From Ochromonas danica (lineage: Eukaryota > Sar > Chrysophyceae > Chromulinales > Chromulinaceae), in assembly GCA_015146655.1 (NCBI GenBank), contig VKHL01000187.1:23829-49885 (forward strand): a stretch of 26,057 nucleotides of DNA, in the 5' to 3' direction. The number at the start of each line of letters is the position of its first letter. The stretch's first letter is position 1. A program made the position numbers and the translations under genes. Under the pieces are notes generated by a model that saw nothing but the letters and a program-made list of their open reading frames with translations, did no database searches and was not told the DNA's origin. This document shows positions 24,594-26,057 of this stretch, piece after piece.

Positions 24594-25807
24594 TTTCTTC
24601 ACCAAAGCATTAAATTCATTCAAACAGACGCACAGACTTCAATGGGAATGGTTCTGATCATTAATATCGACACCTTTTTGCAACACTCTTGCGAATAGTT
24701 TTATTTTTCGCTTCTGCTTGACTTCTTCTTCAATAATTGAAATCAAATCTAAAATAGAACTTCCGACTTGTTCATGAGGTTTTGGGGTTTGATCGGCCAT
24801 TCCATTGAATTCCATTGTTCAAATTCCATGGAATAGAAGATTTCAACATGTGGAATTGCTTCAGTGTTACTCAATCGAACTAGTTTGACAACATTTCATG
24901 GAATGGAGACGTCTGGTCTGTTGAACAGATCCCGAAAGAAGTTCATTGGTATTGGTATTCGGTACCACGTAATTGTTAAGTGCCAGAGCCGACAGTAATA
25001 AGTAACCAACTCATGTCTAATCTTACAAACGAGATAGATTGAATTGGTTAAACACACGACACGATGTTAGAGAGCATTCAAAAGAGAAAATTGATGTCAT
25101 CCAATCATAATACTACCTCAGTGCTAAGACAATGAGAAAGTATCTCGTACGTACTGTAGCGCGCATGCGAGCTAAGGTAAGGAAGGGAAAAGTCCTTGTT
25201 GTCATGAGTCTACAAGGAAGGTTGATTCCATTAGCTGCATTCCAATTACCGCACCGAGCTCAAGAAGAAGAGGGCAGCTCAAGTCGCAATGCTTGGAAGA
25301 GTAGTTATCCATTCCATCCATAATAATATACATCTATCTGACTGGTAAACTATGGTTTATCAGACCCTATCCTCAACCTCGACAGCCCATTAGTACTTCT
25401 ATCTCAACTAACCTCTCAATCTCGCGCATTTCACCAAACTGATGCTTGACAAAGCGACCCGTGACTTTTCTACGGGACCAAACACATTCACTAAACAATC
25501 ATTTCTACGGGACCAAACAGAATCTGGAACTATATACAGCTCCAACTACAAACATTCACAGCAATAGTTATAAATTGCAAACAATGAATACTATAATTGT
25601 TCTCCCCCAAAAGGAACTGTTATGAGTGAGCGCCACACCGTCCGAAATCCAATGAACCAATAACATGATGTTACCATCCAATCCTTGTATACAAGGATAT
25701 TCAACAATCACATCAGCAAAGGTTCATACAAGCCGCACAAATACCTGCTGCAGTGGTTGCTACGCCTTACAACAACATCTGACAAAACTAAATACATGGT
25801 AGATATA
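24594..25807. other. Intergenic region between the two LRR genes
   Basis: Holds the presumed promoter of LRR gene 1 (its 5' flank) and the 3' flank of LRR gene 2. ATTCCATGGAAT-type palindromic boxes cluster at about 24801-24905. A 63-codon plus frame (25132-25323) has an ATG but no family resemblance and an internal GTAAGG donor-like site; I do not call it. A pair of 18-bp direct repeats lies at 25467-25519. Confidence 0.45.
25467..25519. repeat. 18-bp direct repeat pair
   Basis: TTTCTACGGGACCAAACA occurs at 25467-25484 and again at 25502-25519, 35 bp apart, in the spacer between the LRR genes. Confidence 0.9.
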
Positions 25808-26057
25808 TCAAGTTATTGACCTAACCACCATCTCTACGCTCTCAATCTTCACAATCTCCTCATCAACAACATCTCCTCCACACTTCACCTCACTACTCTT
25901 ATAACAATCCTCCCCAACCCACTTCGCCCCTCCTCCATCACACTTCCACCATAAGCATACCCTTACCCACACCCACAACCCATGCACCATCACACCCAAC
26001 AATGGCACCAAACACATCACCAACACGAAATAAAAACCTACCCAAGCACCCTCCTTA
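25808..26057 (-). CDS. C-terminus of a second LRR multi-spanning protein (tandem paralogue, partial)
   Basis: The last 82 codons of a frame that enters from the right edge and ends at TGA (25808-25810). The protein matches the end of the complete LRR gene: KEGAWVGFYFVLVMCLVPLL is shared, then VMVHGLW for VMMHGLW, and VEMVVRSIT for VEMAIRSIA. The membrane-proximal part is nearly identical, while the cytoplasmic tail has diverged and has a length difference. At the DNA level 25988-26057 is identical to 20733-20802. It has the same orientation as gene 1, so this is a head-to-tail tandem pair. Whether the rest of the gene is intact cannot be seen. Confidence 0.85.
   Translation of the reverse strand, partial: KEGAWVGFYFVLVMCLVPLLGVMVHGLWVWVRVCLWWKCDGGGAKWVGEDCYKSSEVKCGGDVVDEEIVKIESVEMVVRSIT

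Noticed and set aside
24594-24623. Longer N-terminus for the LRR protein
   Set aside because: The extension opens with TTG; starting at the ATG at 24593 places the hydrophobic signal core at residues 9-22.
25132-25323. 63-codon plus-strand frame with a basic N-terminus
   Set aside because: Short, no family resemblance and no supporting splice partner; kept only as a note in the intergenic entry.

Overview
The window is nuclear DNA of a microbial eukaryote (a protist). At least four of the recognisable genes are split by short spliceosomal introns with GTAAGT- or GTTAGT-like donors and TAG/CAG acceptors, and the proteins belong to eukaryote-only families (ferlin, Golgi GlcNAc-transferase I, ADP/ATP carrier, nucleotide-sugar transporter). 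The sequence is AT-leaning and rich in microsatellites. I cannot place it in a named lineage: an amoeba-like or other free-living protist is plausible but unproven. There are no operons, rRNAs, recognisable tRNAs, CRISPR arrays or transposase genes.

Layout, left to right. (1) 1-4219, minus: the N-terminal ~1140 residues of a ferlin-type multi-C2 membrane-fusion protein, running off the left edge. (2) 4220-4914: divergent spacer with copies of a TTAACTTAAG motif. (3) 4915-7757, plus: a GT13-family (GnT-I/POMGNT1-like) Golgi glycosyltransferase in four exons with a 10-Cys tail. (4) 8187-9860, minus: a mitochondrial ADP/ATP carrier in five exons; the same TTAACTTAAG motif occurs three times at an exact 17-bp period upstream of it. 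(5) 10846-11974, minus: an SLC35A-like nucleotide-sugar transporter in two exons. (6) 12179-12530: a dispersed repeat, with a second copy at about 19553-19985. (7) 13079-13667, minus: a degenerate ankyrin-like terminal exon. (8) 13921-18810, plus: an ankyrin protein of 11 exons, nine of them exactly 102 bp, phase 0-0, one repeat each, separated by introns that are themselves related. (9) 20586-24593, minus: a large, apparently intronless plant-type LRR protein with many membrane segments. (10) 25808-26057, minus: the C-terminus of a tandem paralogue of that LRR gene, cut by the right edge.

The most striking structure is the ankyrin locus. Whole exon-plus-intron cassettes have been copied in tandem, and a three-cassette block (exons 5-7) has been copied again as exons 8-10. 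This left what looks like a fossil of the old last intron inside the enlarged intron after exon 7. Such a locus could gain or lose ankyrin repeats in frame by recombination within introns. The LRR pair, with a 70-bp stretch identical between copies, is a second repeat-based receptor-like family nearby. The housekeeping part of the window includes two Golgi glycosylation genes (GT13 enzyme and nucleotide-sugar transporter). They may act in one pathway, but nothing in the sequence proves that.

Exon boundaries were worked out by hand from splice signals, reading phase and family resemblance. Family calls come from remembered motifs, not from database searches.
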